64,000 bases of DNA from UBA4582 sp013204195 (GTDB taxonomy: Bacteria; Pseudomonadota; Gammaproteobacteria; Pseudomonadales; Azotimanducaceae), in NCBI GenBank assembly GCA_963925735.1, contig CAWUUH010000020.1:1-64000 (forward strand). The letters are read 5' to 3'. Both the position numbers and the translations under genes were made by a program. Each line of letters starts with the position of its first letter. Position 1 is the stretch's first letter. This document shows, piece by piece, positions 54,198 through 63,951 of this stretch. The notes below the pieces were generated by a model. The model searched no databases and was not told the DNA's origin. It was given only the letters and a program-made list of their open reading frames with translations.

Positions 54198-54794
54198 ATG
54201 TATATACCACCCTATTTCGCCGTAACCGACAGAGATGAGATTTTTGCCTTTATCGAAGCCAACGCCTTTGGCCAGTTGATTTCAATCGTTGACGGCCGGC
54301 ATTGCGCGACTCATATCCCGTTTTTACTGTCGAAGGACAAATCTTGCCTGTTGACCCATGTGGCGCGGCAGAATCCCCAGCACCTGGAGATCGAAGGTCA
54401 GGAAGCATTGGTGACCCTGGCGGGCCCACATGGCTACATATCACCTTCGTGGTATGCCGGTGCAGGGGTGCCCACCTGGAACTATCAGGCCGTACACCTG
54501 TACGGCCACTGCCGACTCATTACAGACCCACAGCAACTCAGCGCCACCGTTGAGGGACTGGCGGAAAAGTATGAGTCTGGCTTTGCTGAGCCTTGGCAAC
54601 CGCAATATGGCTCATCGATGCTCAGCGCCATCATCGGTATTGAAATCGCTATCAGCGACATCCAATGTCAGTACAAGCTGAGTCAGAATCGTTCCGCAGA
54701 AGATCAGGAGCGAGTGATACAGCAACTACAGAGCGCTGACGCCCATGCATTGGCTGAGGCTATGGCGAAGGCCAGGGTCAAACCGCAGCGTTAG
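54198..54794 (+). CDS. PaiB-family FMN-binding regulator
   Basis: A 198-residue PaiB-like protein (PF04299). It begins MYIPPYFAVTDRDEIFAFIE, and GPHGYISPSWYAGAGVPTWNYQAVHLYG is the strongest family block. LSAIIGIEIAISDIQCQYKL, then SQNR, is the C-terminal signature. Members bind FMN or haem-related cofactors and were described as regulators of sporulation and protease genes in Bacillus, but most gammaproteobacterial ones are unstudied. Monocistronic. Confidence 0.88.
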   Translation: MYIPPYFAVTDRDEIFAFIEANAFGQLISIVDGRHCATHIPFLLSKDKSCLLTHVARQNPQHLEIEGQEALVTLAGPHGYISPSWYAGAGVPTWNYQAVHLYGHCRLITDPQQLSATVEGLAEKYESGFAEPWQPQYGSSMLSAIIGIEIAISDIQCQYKLSQNRSAEDQERVIQQLQSADAHALAEAMAKARVKPQR

Positions 54795-54854
54795 ATAAGT
54801 CCCGGCCGCGGCGTTACGGTCATTGTATGAGTACTCGATTGAATCGCTATCGAT

Positions 54855-56312
54855 CTAAGTGATCGGCATTCGTTCCTGACGCAAGGCTTTTCTGCGCACC
54901 TTGCCCGCATCGTCTCGCAGGGGTTCCGGTGAAAACTCAATCGTCCTGGGAATTTTGTAACTCACCAGGCGTTCTCGCAGATGTGCCAACAGCGCTTCCT
55001 GAACAACATCGTTAGCAGGCGCATCAACGATGGCATACACATAATTACCCAGGTCTTCATGAGGCAAACCAATCACTGCTGAGGACCTGACCCCTGGATA
55101 GGCATCAATGGCAGCTTCCACTTCGGCCGGATAGATATTGGCACCGCCAGACAAAATCATGTCTGTTTGGCGATCAGCAAGATACAAATAGCCATCAGCG
55201 TCGAAATAGCCCATATCGCCAATACTCTCGTAACCACCTTCTATCGCTTTGGCTTCCGCACCGATATAACGATAGGTGCTACCCGGACCGGTGATTGGCC
55301 GCATGAACACTTCACCGATCTCACCCGGTGGCAACTCGCTGCCTGACTCATCAACAATAATCATTTCACAGGTTGCATTGGGCTTGCCCACCGAACCACG
55401 GTGGAGCAGCCACTCTTCACCGGTGATAACAGAGCCACCCTGCCCTTCCGTACCACCGTAGAGTTCCCAGATCACACTGGCCCCCAACCAGTCGATATAG
55501 GCTTGTTTTAACCAAGCCGGACACGGTGCGGCCAAATGCCACAGCACTTCCAGGCTGGACAGGTCATAACGGTTGCGCACCTCTGCCGGTAAATTCCAGA
55601 TGCGCTGCATCATGGTGGGCACCATGTAAACAATATCCACCTGTTGCGATTCGATCAGACCCAAGGTTTGCTCTGCGTCGAAGCGAGTGGTTACGGTCAC
55701 CTGGTTACCACGAAACAGGGCACTGATACCCCACAGGAACGGTCCATTGTGGTACAGAGGCCCCGGAATAAGCATGGAACCCTGTACTTTGGTCTGCAGC
55801 CGATCTTCATCGATATTCCACACTGCCGGCGTGGTCGAGACGATCAACTTGGGTCTACCGGTGCTACCGCCAGAGGTCATCGCTTTGAAGGATGTGGCAA
55901 TTCGCTCATCCAGGGCTTCACCAGTGATGGCTGCCGGCGGTTCAAAACCTACCGGCAGAGATTGAATGCCGGGCTGGTCATCGTCGCTGACGCCAACCAC
56001 CAGTTTAGGCGCACCCACCTCGATAATCTGGTCTCGCTCAAACTTTGGCAGCCTGGCCGAAACAGGCTGGGGGGTTGCACCCACCTTCCAAGTAGCGAGC
56101 GTCGCTTTGAAAAATTCAATGCCGTTGGGCAGTGCGATAGTGACAAAGTCATCCTGGCCGACACCTAAATCTGCATAAACACGAGCCAGACGATTAGTCT
56201 CCCACTCCAGCTCTGACCAGGTGATCGTTTCACCTTCGTGACGGATGGCGACTCGATCGGGTTGAATGGCGGCCCAATGGGCGACGATACGTGAAATTGC
56301 TAATTCGGCCAT
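54855..56312 (-). CDS. Acyl-CoA synthetase (AMP-forming ligase)
   Basis: A 485-residue ANL-superfamily ligase. The AMP-binding P-loop is MTSGGSTGRPKLIVS, the middle motif is ELYGGTEGQGG, the aspartate motif ESIGDMGYFDADGYLYLADR is present, and the C-terminal lysine domain ends with VPRTIEF-like KIPRTIEFSPEPLRDDAGKV. It activates a carboxylic acid to its CoA ester. It is next to an acyl-CoA dehydrogenase on the same strand, 116 bases apart, so they probably serve one lipid or steroid acid pathway. Confidence 0.9.
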   Translation of the reverse strand: MAELAISRIVAHWAAIQPDRVAIRHEGETITWSELEWETNRLARVYADLGVGQDDFVTIALPNGIEFFKATLATWKVGATPQPVSARLPKFERDQIIEVGAPKLVVGVSDDDQPGIQSLPVGFEPPAAITGEALDERIATSFKAMTSGGSTGRPKLIVSTTPAVWNIDEDRLQTKVQGSMLIPGPLYHNGPFLWGISALFRGNQVTVTTRFDAEQTLGLIESQQVDIVYMVPTMMQRIWNLPAEVRNRYDLSSLEVLWHLAAPCPAWLKQAYIDWLGASVIWELYGGTEGQGGSVITGEEWLLHRGSVGKPNATCEMIIVDESGSELPPGEIGEVFMRPITGPGSTYRYIGAEAKAIEGGYESIGDMGYFDADGYLYLADRQTDMILSGGANIYPAEVEAAIDAYPGVRSSAVIGLPHEDLGNYVYAIVDAPANDVVQEALLAHLRERLVSYKIPRTIEFSPEPLRDDAGKVRRKALRQERMPIT

Positions 56313-56428
56313 CTGATTCCTTTAACGCCAGGTTGTTTACGATACGCACCAAGGTGTGACGCGGGCAGATGACACAGGCGGTCTGCGACCTAGCGCCATC
56401 TGCACCGACTAGTTGTCAATGATTCGCC

Positions 56429-57601
56429 CTAATCGGGCAAACCCAGCACACGCTTGCTGATGATATTCAGCTGCACTTCATTCGTCCCGCCATAAATGGT
56501 CACGGCGCGGTCTCGCAGCCAGCTTCGGGTTGCCTCGACCTCGTCAGCACCAAAGCCCTCGCCTTCCCAACCGATACCCGCCGAACCCCGCAAGAAAGAC
56601 TTCAAAGAAGAACCCTCTTTCGAGAGGCTGGAACCGACAAACTTGAAGATAGACGTGGTGGCACCAGGCGCCTTGCCTGATCTCGACTCGTCATTTACTC
56701 GCTGAACTGTTAGCTGCAGGGCTTTTTCCTTCATGGTCTGGCGCAGGACCTTGTCTCGAGCCAGTGGTTCCGCGATCTTACCGTCTAGCTCACCGTGATA
56801 CTGCTTGGCAATGATCGCAAACGCATTGGCTGGCTTGGGTTTCTTGGAACGAGGCGCTGGTGCGGCAGAGCGCTCATATTGAAGCAAGCGCTTACCCACC
56901 GTCCAACCCTTGTTCAGCTCACCCACCAGGTCATCCCTGCTGGCCACTGCATCATCAAAAAATGTCTCGCAGAACGGTGAAGAACCACTGATCAGCGCGA
57001 TGGGCTTGATGGTGACTCCCGGCTGGTGCATATCCAGCAGCACAAAACTAATACCGTCATGCTTAGGCGCGGTGGAGTCGGTACGTACCAGGGCGAACAT
57101 CCAGTCGGCGTGTTGGGCACCCGAGGTCCAAATTTTCTGACCATTGAGCACAAAATGATCACCGTCAGCGACAGCTTTAGTCTGCAGGCTCGCCAGGTCA
57201 GAACCGGAACCAGGTTCGCTGTAGCCCTGACACCATCTGATTTCGCCGGAAATAATTTTAGGTAAATGCCGCGCCTTCTGCGCTTCAGTACCAAACTCCA
57301 GTAGGGTCGGACCGATCATAGACACACCCATCCCCGTCAAGGGTGGTAACGCCCGCGCGGCGGCCATTTCTTCCTGCAGAACTCGGTTTTCCTCGTAACT
57401 CAGACCCGCCGCGCCATATTCCGCAGGCCAGGTGGGGGTCGTCAAACCACGGGCCGCCATGGCCTGCAACCATTGATCAGCATCGGCTGTGTCATACACC
57501 TCGTGGGCGTCCTCGAAGTGAAAGGTTCGATTTTTCATACTCGCCGGGCAGTGCTCGGCAATATAACTGCGAACATCTTCGCGAAAGGTCTCGAGGCTCA
57601 T
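56429..57601 (-). CDS. Acyl-CoA dehydrogenase
   Basis: A 390-residue flavoprotein from the ATG at 57601, with GGGAG upstream; a longer frame opens at 57655. Family motifs are CQGYSEPGSGSDLASLQTKA, KIWTSGAQHADWMFAL and the ending VTIYGGTNEVQLNIISKRVL. It is longer in its middle than the enzyme at 50027. It probably works with the adjacent ligase in acyl chain degradation. Confidence 0.92.
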   Translation of the reverse strand: MSLETFREDVRSYIAEHCPASMKNRTFHFEDAHEVYDTADADQWLQAMAARGLTTPTWPAEYGAAGLSYEENRVLQEEMAAARALPPLTGMGVSMIGPTLLEFGTEAQKARHLPKIISGEIRWCQGYSEPGSGSDLASLQTKAVADGDHFVLNGQKIWTSGAQHADWMFALVRTDSTAPKHDGISFVLLDMHQPGVTIKPIALISGSSPFCETFFDDAVASRDDLVGELNKGWTVGKRLLQYERSAAPAPRSKKPKPANAFAIIAKQYHGELDGKIAEPLARDKVLRQTMKEKALQLTVQRVNDESRSGKAPGATTSIFKFVGSSLSKEGSSLKSFLRGSAGIGWEGEGFGADEVEATRSWLRDRAVTIYGGTNEVQLNIISKRVLGLPD

Positions 57602-57870
57602 GGGGTGGTCTCCCTTAAATGACTGAAATGCAATCTGTGACCCGTAGAGTAGCACGACAAGTACCCCGCAGATAAAGCCCGACAGTGAAGTTTTTTGCAG
57701 CCCCCTGCGCCCACCCTGACCCAGGCCTTTCGACTCGTTGCATGTCCGCTGAGGGTTTGAGGCTTTACAGCAGCGGACCAGTCTGGCACCTTAGCCAGAC
57801 TTCGACACAGCAAACTCAATCCGCTCACTGGCGGTGCTCGGAGTGACCAATCACTTTTAAGGATACGGAT

Positions 57871-58737
57871 ATGAAAATCGCAGTCGTCACTGGCACCAGC
57901 ACGGGCATTGGCTTTGAAACCAGCCTGCACCTGGCCCGCAATGGCTATTCGGTATTTGCCGGCATGCGCAACACGGCTAAGGCACAACCACTGATTGACG
58001 CCGCCAAGGCCGAGTCCTTGCCTGTGCAGGTGCTGCAGATGGACGTGACCGATGCAGACTCCCTGCAGACCGCTTTTGCGACTATTCATGCCCAAGGCGA
58101 TGTCTCACTGTTGGTCAATAATGCCGGCATCGGGGGCGCGAGCCCGCTGGAATTGACGCCGGAGGTAGAGCATCGACAAATCTTTGAGACTAACTACTTT
58201 GGCACCATCAACTGCATTCAGGCGGTTCTGCCGTCCATGCGAAAGAATGGCACAGGCGACATCGTCAATATCTCTTCAATCGTGGGCATTCTCGCCACAC
58301 CGAACCAGATTGCTTACTCGGCGTCTAAATATGCGGTGGAAGGTGCCTCTGAGGCGCTCGCGCATGAAGTCTATCGGTTTGGCGTACGGGTTTACTGTGT
58401 TGAACCGGGCGTGGTCGCCACCAGTATTTTTGACAATTCCGCCAGCGCAACCCGCTACGACAAGACATCGCCTTATCAGCCCATCATGCGTCGCAACGGT
58501 AAGATGTACGCCACTGGATTCATGGCGCCAGCATCGCCGCACCAGGTCGCCGACGCCATTCTGACTGCCGTCACTCAGCCTACCTACCAATTTCGCTGGC
58601 CGGTCGGCGTCGATGCCGATGGTATTTGTGCCGGTCGAGAAAAAATCACCGATGAGGACTGGATCCAGATGGGTGACGACCTGAGCGACACCGAGTACAA
58701 CGACCGCTTCAAGCAATATTTCAATATCCAACTCTAG
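57871..58737 (+). CDS. Short-chain dehydrogenase/reductase (SDR)
   Basis: A 288-residue classical SDR with AAGGATACGGAT before the ATG. The NAD(P)-binding motif is TGTSTGIG at residues 7-14, NNAGIGG near 83, and the catalytic set is Ser135, Tyr149 and Lys153 (AYSASKYA). Cofactor: the TGTSTGIG-R pattern gives no clear choice. It is followed by the enoyl-reductase-like gene, about 90 bases away, so they may act together on a lipid intermediate. Confidence 0.92.
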   Translation: MKIAVVTGTSTGIGFETSLHLARNGYSVFAGMRNTAKAQPLIDAAKAESLPVQVLQMDVTDADSLQTAFATIHAQGDVSLLVNNAGIGGASPLELTPEVEHRQIFETNYFGTINCIQAVLPSMRKNGTGDIVNISSIVGILATPNQIAYSASKYAVEGASEALAHEVYRFGVRVYCVEPGVVATSIFDNSASATRYDKTSPYQPIMRRNGKMYATGFMAPASPHQVADAILTAVTQPTYQFRWPVGVDADGICAGREKITDEDWIQMGDDLSDTEYNDRFKQYFNIQL

Positions 58738-58830
58738 CGGCAACGCCAGATTTCATGACAAGGATGGGCGTGTCACCTGGCGCACCCAGCCTTGATCAAT
58801 TTTCAAATCCAGCACTTAACAGGAAGTTCT

Positions 58831-60000
58831 ATGTCAACCCAAGTCCCTTTTGACGTCGTGATTTACGGTGCCTCCGGTTTTACCGGGCGCCTGGTCGCTG
58901 AATATATGTCCCAACAGTATGACCGCTCAGTGAACTGGGCGATGGCCGGCCGCAGCGCCACCAAACTCGCGGCTGTGCGCGATGAAATTGGTGCTGCAAA
59001 AGACACACCACTGGTGGTGGCTGATGCTAGCGATCCTGCGTCGTTGCGCGCCATGGTCGCCAATGCCCGATGTATCATCACCACCGTGGGGCCCTATCAA
59101 CTTTACGGCTCAGACCTCGTCGCCGCGTGCGCCGAATTGGGGACAGACTATGTCGACCTGTCGGGTGAACCCGCCTGGATGCATGAGATGATCGCCAAGC
59201 ATCACGACGCGGCGGTGAAATCCGGCGCTCGCATCGTCCATAGCTGCGGCTTTGATTCGATACCTTTCGATCTTGGCGTCTACTTCCTGGAACAGGCGGC
59301 GCTCGAAAAATTTGGCAAACCATTACCGCGCGTTCGTGGCCGGGTACGATCAATGAACGGTGAATTTTCTGGCGGCACCGCAGCCTCGCTGACGGCAACA
59401 ATGACAGCACTGGGTGAAAACCCCGCGCTACTGGCCATATTGGCCAACCCGTTTGCCTTGGCTAACGGCTTTACCGGTCCGCGGCAGCCCGCTGACAACA
59501 AGGTTTACGAGGATGAGTTATTAGGCCAGTGGGTCGCGCCATTCATCATGGCGGCCATCAATACAAAAAACGTGCATCGCTCCAATGCCTTGCTGGACCA
59601 GCGTTATGGTGCGGACTTTCAATACGATGAAATGATGCTCACCGGCAGCGGCGAACAAGGCAAGGCCATCGCCGATATTGTCGCGTCCAGCAATCCTCTG
59701 GTGGGCGACGATGTGCCAAAGCCCGGTGAGGGACCCAGCAAAGCCAGCCGCGAGGCAGGCAATTATGATGTCTTGTTTGTTGGCACTAACAATGACGGCG
59801 ATGAACTGCGCGCCAGCGTCACCGGCGATTTGGATCCGGGCTATGGCTCCACTTCCAAGATGATCGCCGAAAGTGCCTTGTGCCTGATACATGACTGCCC
59901 TGACCTCAAGGGTGGTATTTACACCCCCGCACCAGCCATGGGCGAGAAGTTGATTACACGCTTGGTTGCTCATGCGGGCATGACCTTTAATCTGGAGTAA
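58831..60000 (+). CDS. Saccharopine-dehydrogenase-like / trans-acting enoyl reductase
   Basis: A 389-residue NAD(P)-dependent reductase from the ATG at 58831, with AGGAAG upstream. The Rossmann motif is VVIYGASGFTGRLVAEYMS, followed by ITTVGPYQLYGSDLVAACAE and TDYVDLSGEPAWMHEM, as in the SCCPDH and mycobacterial trans-acting enoyl reductase families. Those enzymes reduce lipid intermediates. The neighbouring SDR and thioesterase support a lipid role. It ends in a 13-bp hairpin at 60011-60045. Confidence 0.88.
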   Translation: MSTQVPFDVVIYGASGFTGRLVAEYMSQQYDRSVNWAMAGRSATKLAAVRDEIGAAKDTPLVVADASDPASLRAMVANARCIITTVGPYQLYGSDLVAACAELGTDYVDLSGEPAWMHEMIAKHHDAAVKSGARIVHSCGFDSIPFDLGVYFLEQAALEKFGKPLPRVRGRVRSMNGEFSGGTAASLTATMTALGENPALLAILANPFALANGFTGPRQPADNKVYEDELLGQWVAPFIMAAINTKNVHRSNALLDQRYGADFQYDEMMLTGSGEQGKAIADIVASSNPLVGDDVPKPGEGPSKASREAGNYDVLFVGTNNDGDELRASVTGDLDPGYGSTSKMIAESALCLIHDCPDLKGGIYTPAPAMGEKLITRLVAHAGMTFNLE

Positions 60001-60394
60001 CCATTAGGCTATCGTGCCTGGCCGGTATTTTAGGCCAAGCACGATGCACCTAGACTGACGTTGACGTTATTATCACTGGTTTCGAGCCGACAAATTCTGC
60101 CCCTTACACGGGGCAGCAGGATTGTGCTGGATGCGCCAAGTGGCGACGACGCCACAACCCATGATATCCAGCAGCATGACAAGTGACCCTTTTAATAACC
60201 CAACAGCACCGCAGGATCCATGACGAGCAGCAGACTTGTTTGCGCAGCAACCCGTCGTACATGACATAGCCGCTGGGTAGGAGCACTAGCCAGATACAAT
60301 ATTGCAGCCGCCGCTGAAACATGGTTTATTCAGCGAGCAGTTTTTTGTTAAGCGGTTGTTACCCGCGACAAACACGAATTATAAGGATCTAGGC
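60001..60394. other. Intergenic region (394 bp)
   Basis: It carries the long hairpin at 60011-60045 and the ribosome-binding site AAGGA of the thioesterase gene at about 60383. Short frames on the minus strand (60073-60322) have no support. No RNA gene recognised. Confidence 0.45.
60011..60045 (+). terminator. Hairpin after the enoyl-reductase-like gene
   Basis: ATCGTGCCTGGCC pairs with GGCCAAGCACGAT across a 9-base loop with one mismatch. It begins 11 bases after the stop. No long U tract follows, so its termination strength is uncertain. Confidence 0.5.
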
Positions 60395-61192
60395 GTGAGT
60401 CAATTCGATATCGACACCCAAGTTATCCAGACCGCCGACAATATTTGGCGGGGCACTCTGAGCAGGGAGTGGAATATCGGCAATAATCCCAATGGCGGTT
60501 ATCTCGTATCTTGCGTCCTGAGCGCACTGAAGCGCTCGCTGCCGCACCCCGACCCGATGACCATGACCACTCATTATTTGCGTCCAGGCACTGCTGGCGA
60601 GCCCTTCGAGGTCCATGTAGATGTCATTCGTACCGGTCGAACACTCAGTACGGCTCGCGCTAGTCTAATCCAGGGCGGCAAAACCAGACTCGAGGTCCTG
60701 GCAGGATTTGCCGACCTGCAGATCTCAGCTGGCATCGATACCGTTTTGACAGTCCCTGCTCCTGCTATCCCACCACCAGAAGCCTGTATCCAGCGCCACG
60801 GCGAAACCCAGGGTGTTGAACTGCCGATAGCCAATCGACTCGATGTCAGACTACACCCTGATTTTGCCGTGGCGGGCAGTACGAATGTCGCTAAAGTGGC
60901 GGGCTGGATACGCTTTCTGGATGGACGCGAACCTGACACGGGTTCGCTACCACTATTTACAGATACCTTTCCACCCTCAACCTTCAGCCTGTTAGGCGTT
61001 GTCGGTTGGGTGCCCACTATCGAACTGACCGTACAGGTGCGCTGTCGACCCGCGCCCGGCTGGATTCAGGCTGAATTTTTGACGGAAGATCTACAGCAGG
61101 GCCGTATGATCGAGAGCGGTAGGCTCTGGGATAGTGCCGGGCAGCTTGTGGCTCAGAGTCGCCAAGTCGGCCTGGTAATGCAGCAAAGCTGA
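60395..61192 (+). CDS. Acyl-CoA thioesterase-like protein (double hotdog)
   Basis: A 265-residue protein starting at a GTG at 60395, chosen because AAGGA lies about 8 bases upstream; a longer frame opens at 60302. The N-terminal hotdog has NNPNGGYLVSCVLSALKRSL and TTHYLRPGTAGEPFEVHVDV, and the C-terminal half has PSTFSLLGVVGWVPTIELTV and the ending QLVAQSRQVGLVMQ. This is the 4HBT_3/TesB-like double-hotdog pattern. It likely releases acyl groups from CoA, in line with the lipid genes around it. Confidence 0.85.
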   Translation: MSQFDIDTQVIQTADNIWRGTLSREWNIGNNPNGGYLVSCVLSALKRSLPHPDPMTMTTHYLRPGTAGEPFEVHVDVIRTGRTLSTARASLIQGGKTRLEVLAGFADLQISAGIDTVLTVPAPAIPPPEACIQRHGETQGVELPIANRLDVRLHPDFAVAGSTNVAKVAGWIRFLDGREPDTGSLPLFTDTFPPSTFSLLGVVGWVPTIELTVQVRCRPAPGWIQAEFLTEDLQQGRMIESGRLWDSAGQLVAQSRQVGLVMQQS

Positions 61193-61406
61193 GTGGCCGG
61201 CAAGCTTCGAGGCACAGCTCAAGATAAGTGTGCCTCACCTTGGCGAGGTGTAATCTTCGGTCAGGCGGGGCTCGGCCCCTCACGCCTGGATTTGCCCTTC
61301 GCCGCAAGACACGACCCAGCATGAGCTCAATTCGTCTAGCCAACACGCAGTGATCTAGGGGGCGGTATGTTATCGTATAGACTGCCAACCCACACCGGAG
61401 CCAACG

Positions 61407-62066
61407 TTGTCACAGCCTCTCGAAGTTGCCCTGTTTCCGATCCCCAGCCTGGTCGCATTCCCTGGCACAGTCGTTCCTTTACATGTGTTTGAACCGCGCT
61501 ATCGACAAATGATCAATGACTGCGTCAGGGATCAGCGCATGATCGGTGTTTGTCATACTCGCAAGGTTATTCGCGCGGCGAAAGCGAATCAGACTCAAGC
61601 AGAGGCCATGAACTCCAATCAAGCGACTTATCAGCCTCAAGCGGTATTTTCCGCCGGCTATTGTGAGATTATCGAGACCACAGCCGACGGCCGCATCATG
61701 GCCGAGGTTCGCATTGAACAGCGCCTGCGAATCATCAAAGAGATTCAGTCTATCCCCTACCGCATCGTCTCCAGTCAGCCGCTGCATGATGATGTGCCTG
61801 ACCCCAGCGAGGCGATGTCTATCGAGGGACGTAATCGTGATCTACAGCTGCTGATCAATTCAAAACTATTAGTCATGGTCGGCGCGACAAACCCGGAATT
61901 TGAAAACCTGATTAATGGTTCAGAATGGCAAGCGTTGCAACCCGATGAATTCAGCTTTCAGCTGTTCGAGACCTTGCGCTTCGATCCCGACATGATGCAG
62001 GCCATTCTTGAGGCTCGCAGCACCCAGGAACGCTTGAATATTATCTGGGACTACCTGTGTCGTTAG
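61407..62066 (+). CDS. LON substrate-binding-domain protein
   Basis: A 219-residue protein starting at a TTG, with CGGAG upstream. It shows the stand-alone LON N-domain: LFPIPSLVAFPGTVVPLHVFEPRYRQMINDC and GYCEIIETTADGRIMAEVRIEQR, then the helical tail ending AILEARSTQERLNIIWDYLC. There is no AAA or peptidase domain, as expected for this family. Function unknown; possibly a protein-binding or tRNA-linked role. Its 3' end overlaps the next gene by 10 bases. Confidence 0.88.
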   Translation: MSQPLEVALFPIPSLVAFPGTVVPLHVFEPRYRQMINDCVRDQRMIGVCHTRKVIRAAKANQTQAEAMNSNQATYQPQAVFSAGYCEIIETTADGRIMAEVRIEQRLRIIKEIQSIPYRIVSSQPLHDDVPDPSEAMSIEGRNRDLQLLINSKLLVMVGATNPEFENLINGSEWQALQPDEFSFQLFETLRFDPDMMQAILEARSTQERLNIIWDYLCR

Positions 62067-62797
62067 CCACGCCACCGATTGCTCGGCTGGGCGTGATTGG
62101 CGATGTGCACGCGGAAGATGCCCGCCTGGAGCTCGCCCTCGACCATCTGCAGGCCGCCGGCGTTGACCGAATCATTTGCACTGGCGACGTCGTTGATGGC
62201 AGCGGCTGTCCGGAACGGTCATTACGCCTGTTACAAACCTACGACGTCAGCACGGTGCGGGGCAACCATGATCGCTGGCTACTTGAAAACAAGGTTCGGC
62301 ACCTTGCCGATGCCCACGGCCAAGACGACCTTGAAGATGCCAGCTTGGCCTATCTCAACAGCCTACCCAGCGCCATTGAGCTCGAGACGTTGGCGGGTCG
62401 ATTATTGCTATGCCACGGTATTGGCAAGAATGACCTGCAGAAAATTTGGCCTGGGTCGACACGTATGCCCATGATCCAAAGTCCAGCACTAGACCGTCTC
62501 ATAGACGGCGGCAGGTATCGTTATGTGATTAATGGACATATGCATTTCCGCACCATGATTCATTTTGATGCTATGACATTGATCAACGCAGGCACTTTGA
62601 AAGGCGAGCAATGGCCTGGCTTTATGCTCATCGACTTTGCCACCGAGAACATCACCTCGTTCAAATTCGGATCGGCAGAGGCCAGCTCACAGATTGAGAT
62701 TGCACGACACATGTCTATTTTGCCGGAACCCGAGCAGGTCACATGGCGTGATACCCAAGCCTTCAGCGGCGATTGGCAACCGCTGACCCTACACTAA
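62057..62797 (+). CDS. Calcineurin-like metallophosphoesterase
   Basis: A 246-residue phosphoesterase starting at a GTG that overlaps the LON-domain gene. The metal motifs are GVIGDVHAEDARLELAL, CTGDVVDGSG, VRGNHDRWL, LLCHGIGKNDL and YVINGHMHFRTMI, all complete. GDVHAED is slightly unusual because GDxHG is more common. Substrate unknown; members act on nucleotides, cyclic nucleotides or proteins. Coupled translation suggests a functional link with the LON-domain protein. Confidence 0.9.
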   Translation: MSLATPPIARLGVIGDVHAEDARLELALDHLQAAGVDRIICTGDVVDGSGCPERSLRLLQTYDVSTVRGNHDRWLLENKVRHLADAHGQDDLEDASLAYLNSLPSAIELETLAGRLLLCHGIGKNDLQKIWPGSTRMPMIQSPALDRLIDGGRYRYVINGHMHFRTMIHFDAMTLINAGTLKGEQWPGFMLIDFATENITSFKFGSAEASSQIEIARHMSILPEPEQVTWRDTQAFSGDWQPLTLH

Positions 62798-62827
62798 GGC
62801 AGAGACGCCGGTTGCGGAAAACCTGAC

Positions 62828-63838
62828 CTACTGGGTCGTGCGCCCAGGCGCGCCAAGGCTAGAAAAGGACACCATTTTACCGGCCTTCTCATCCCATAGT
62901 GCCAGCCAGGCCGTAGACAAGCTTTCAACGATTCCCAGTTTGCGGGCATTCTGCAATGCCGGCTGATCATCGTAGCAAGTTGGTAAATGATAGTTTGGTA
63001 CCTTCGGGTTGAGGTGGTGGATATGGTGATAGCCAATATTACCGCTCACCCAGTGCAACCATCGCGGCAGGTCATAAAACGAACTACCCTCAAGGGTCGC
63101 GTCATGATAATTCCAGACGCCATTGCGTTCCCAGTAGGCATCCTCAAACTGATGCTGGACGTAGAATAACCAGACCGCACCCAGCGAAGACAACATGACA
63201 ACAGGCACGTAGACTAACAAAAATGGCTTCAAACCAAAGATCAAAATCATGCTGCCGTAATAAATCAGAATGCCGAGATTGGTGCCCATAACGCTCAACC
63301 ATCCACCCCAAGTTTTAGATTGCTCACCCAATGGAATTCGCTGCAGAACGACGAAATGCAACGGCGCCGAAAAGAAAAACAACACCCAAGGATTGCGGTA
63401 AACCCGATAGCAGAGCCGACTGAACCAACCTGAGTTGACATATTCTTCCACGGTGCGCGTGATGACATCACCATCACCGCGCTTGTCAAGATTACCGGTG
63501 CTGCGGTGATGCATGGCATGTTGACCGGCCCAATATTGAAACGGCGTATTGGTCAGCACGCCCATCATGTTACCCAACAGCATATTTTGCCATTTATGAG
63601 GTAGATATGAACCGTGGGAGCAATCGTGACCAATCATGAACAACCGCAGATAAGCAGCCGCTGCCAGTAGTGACAGCAGCAGCGTCACGCCGTAATGCAC
63701 AGATAGTGACGCAAACATCAAACCGATGGTCATCCCATAGATAGCGATGGTATGGCCCAACTGGAAAAATGCTTTTGAATAGGACGCATGCGCGAATACA
63801 CGCGAAGCGACGAATGCGGGTGTTTTTGTAACTTGCAT
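62828..63838 (-). CDS. Membrane fatty acid desaturase
   Basis: A 336-residue integral membrane desaturase. The three di-iron histidine boxes are HDCSH (71-75), HAMHH (107-111) and HHIHH (about 273-277). Around four membrane spans flank them. It would introduce a double bond into acyl chains of phospholipids or acyl-CoA/ACP. It converges with the phosphoesterase gene. No signal or cytochrome b5 domain is present. Confidence 0.93.
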   Translation of the reverse strand: MQVTKTPAFVASRVFAHASYSKAFFQLGHTIAIYGMTIGLMFASLSVHYGVTLLLSLLAAAAYLRLFMIGHDCSHGSYLPHKWQNMLLGNMMGVLTNTPFQYWAGQHAMHHRSTGNLDKRGDGDVITRTVEEYVNSGWFSRLCYRVYRNPWVLFFFSAPLHFVVLQRIPLGEQSKTWGGWLSVMGTNLGILIYYGSMILIFGLKPFLLVYVPVVMLSSLGAVWLFYVQHQFEDAYWERNGVWNYHDATLEGSSFYDLPRWLHWVSGNIGYHHIHHLNPKVPNYHLPTCYDDQPALQNARKLGIVESLSTAWLALWDEKAGKMVSFSSLGAPGRTTQ

Positions 63839-63951
63839 AGCTTTTTTACAACCTGATGCGGGCTTGCCCTTTCTGCTCTTAATGGGGGCCTAATGAGACG
63901 GGTGCCTAGTGGGAATAATAGCAGACCTCAAGGATACGCTATTTCCCGCCG

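Noticed and set aside
60073..60322. Two short minus-strand frames rich in Cys and Gly
   Set aside because: They lie in the gap before the thioesterase gene, overlap in different frames and show no start signals.
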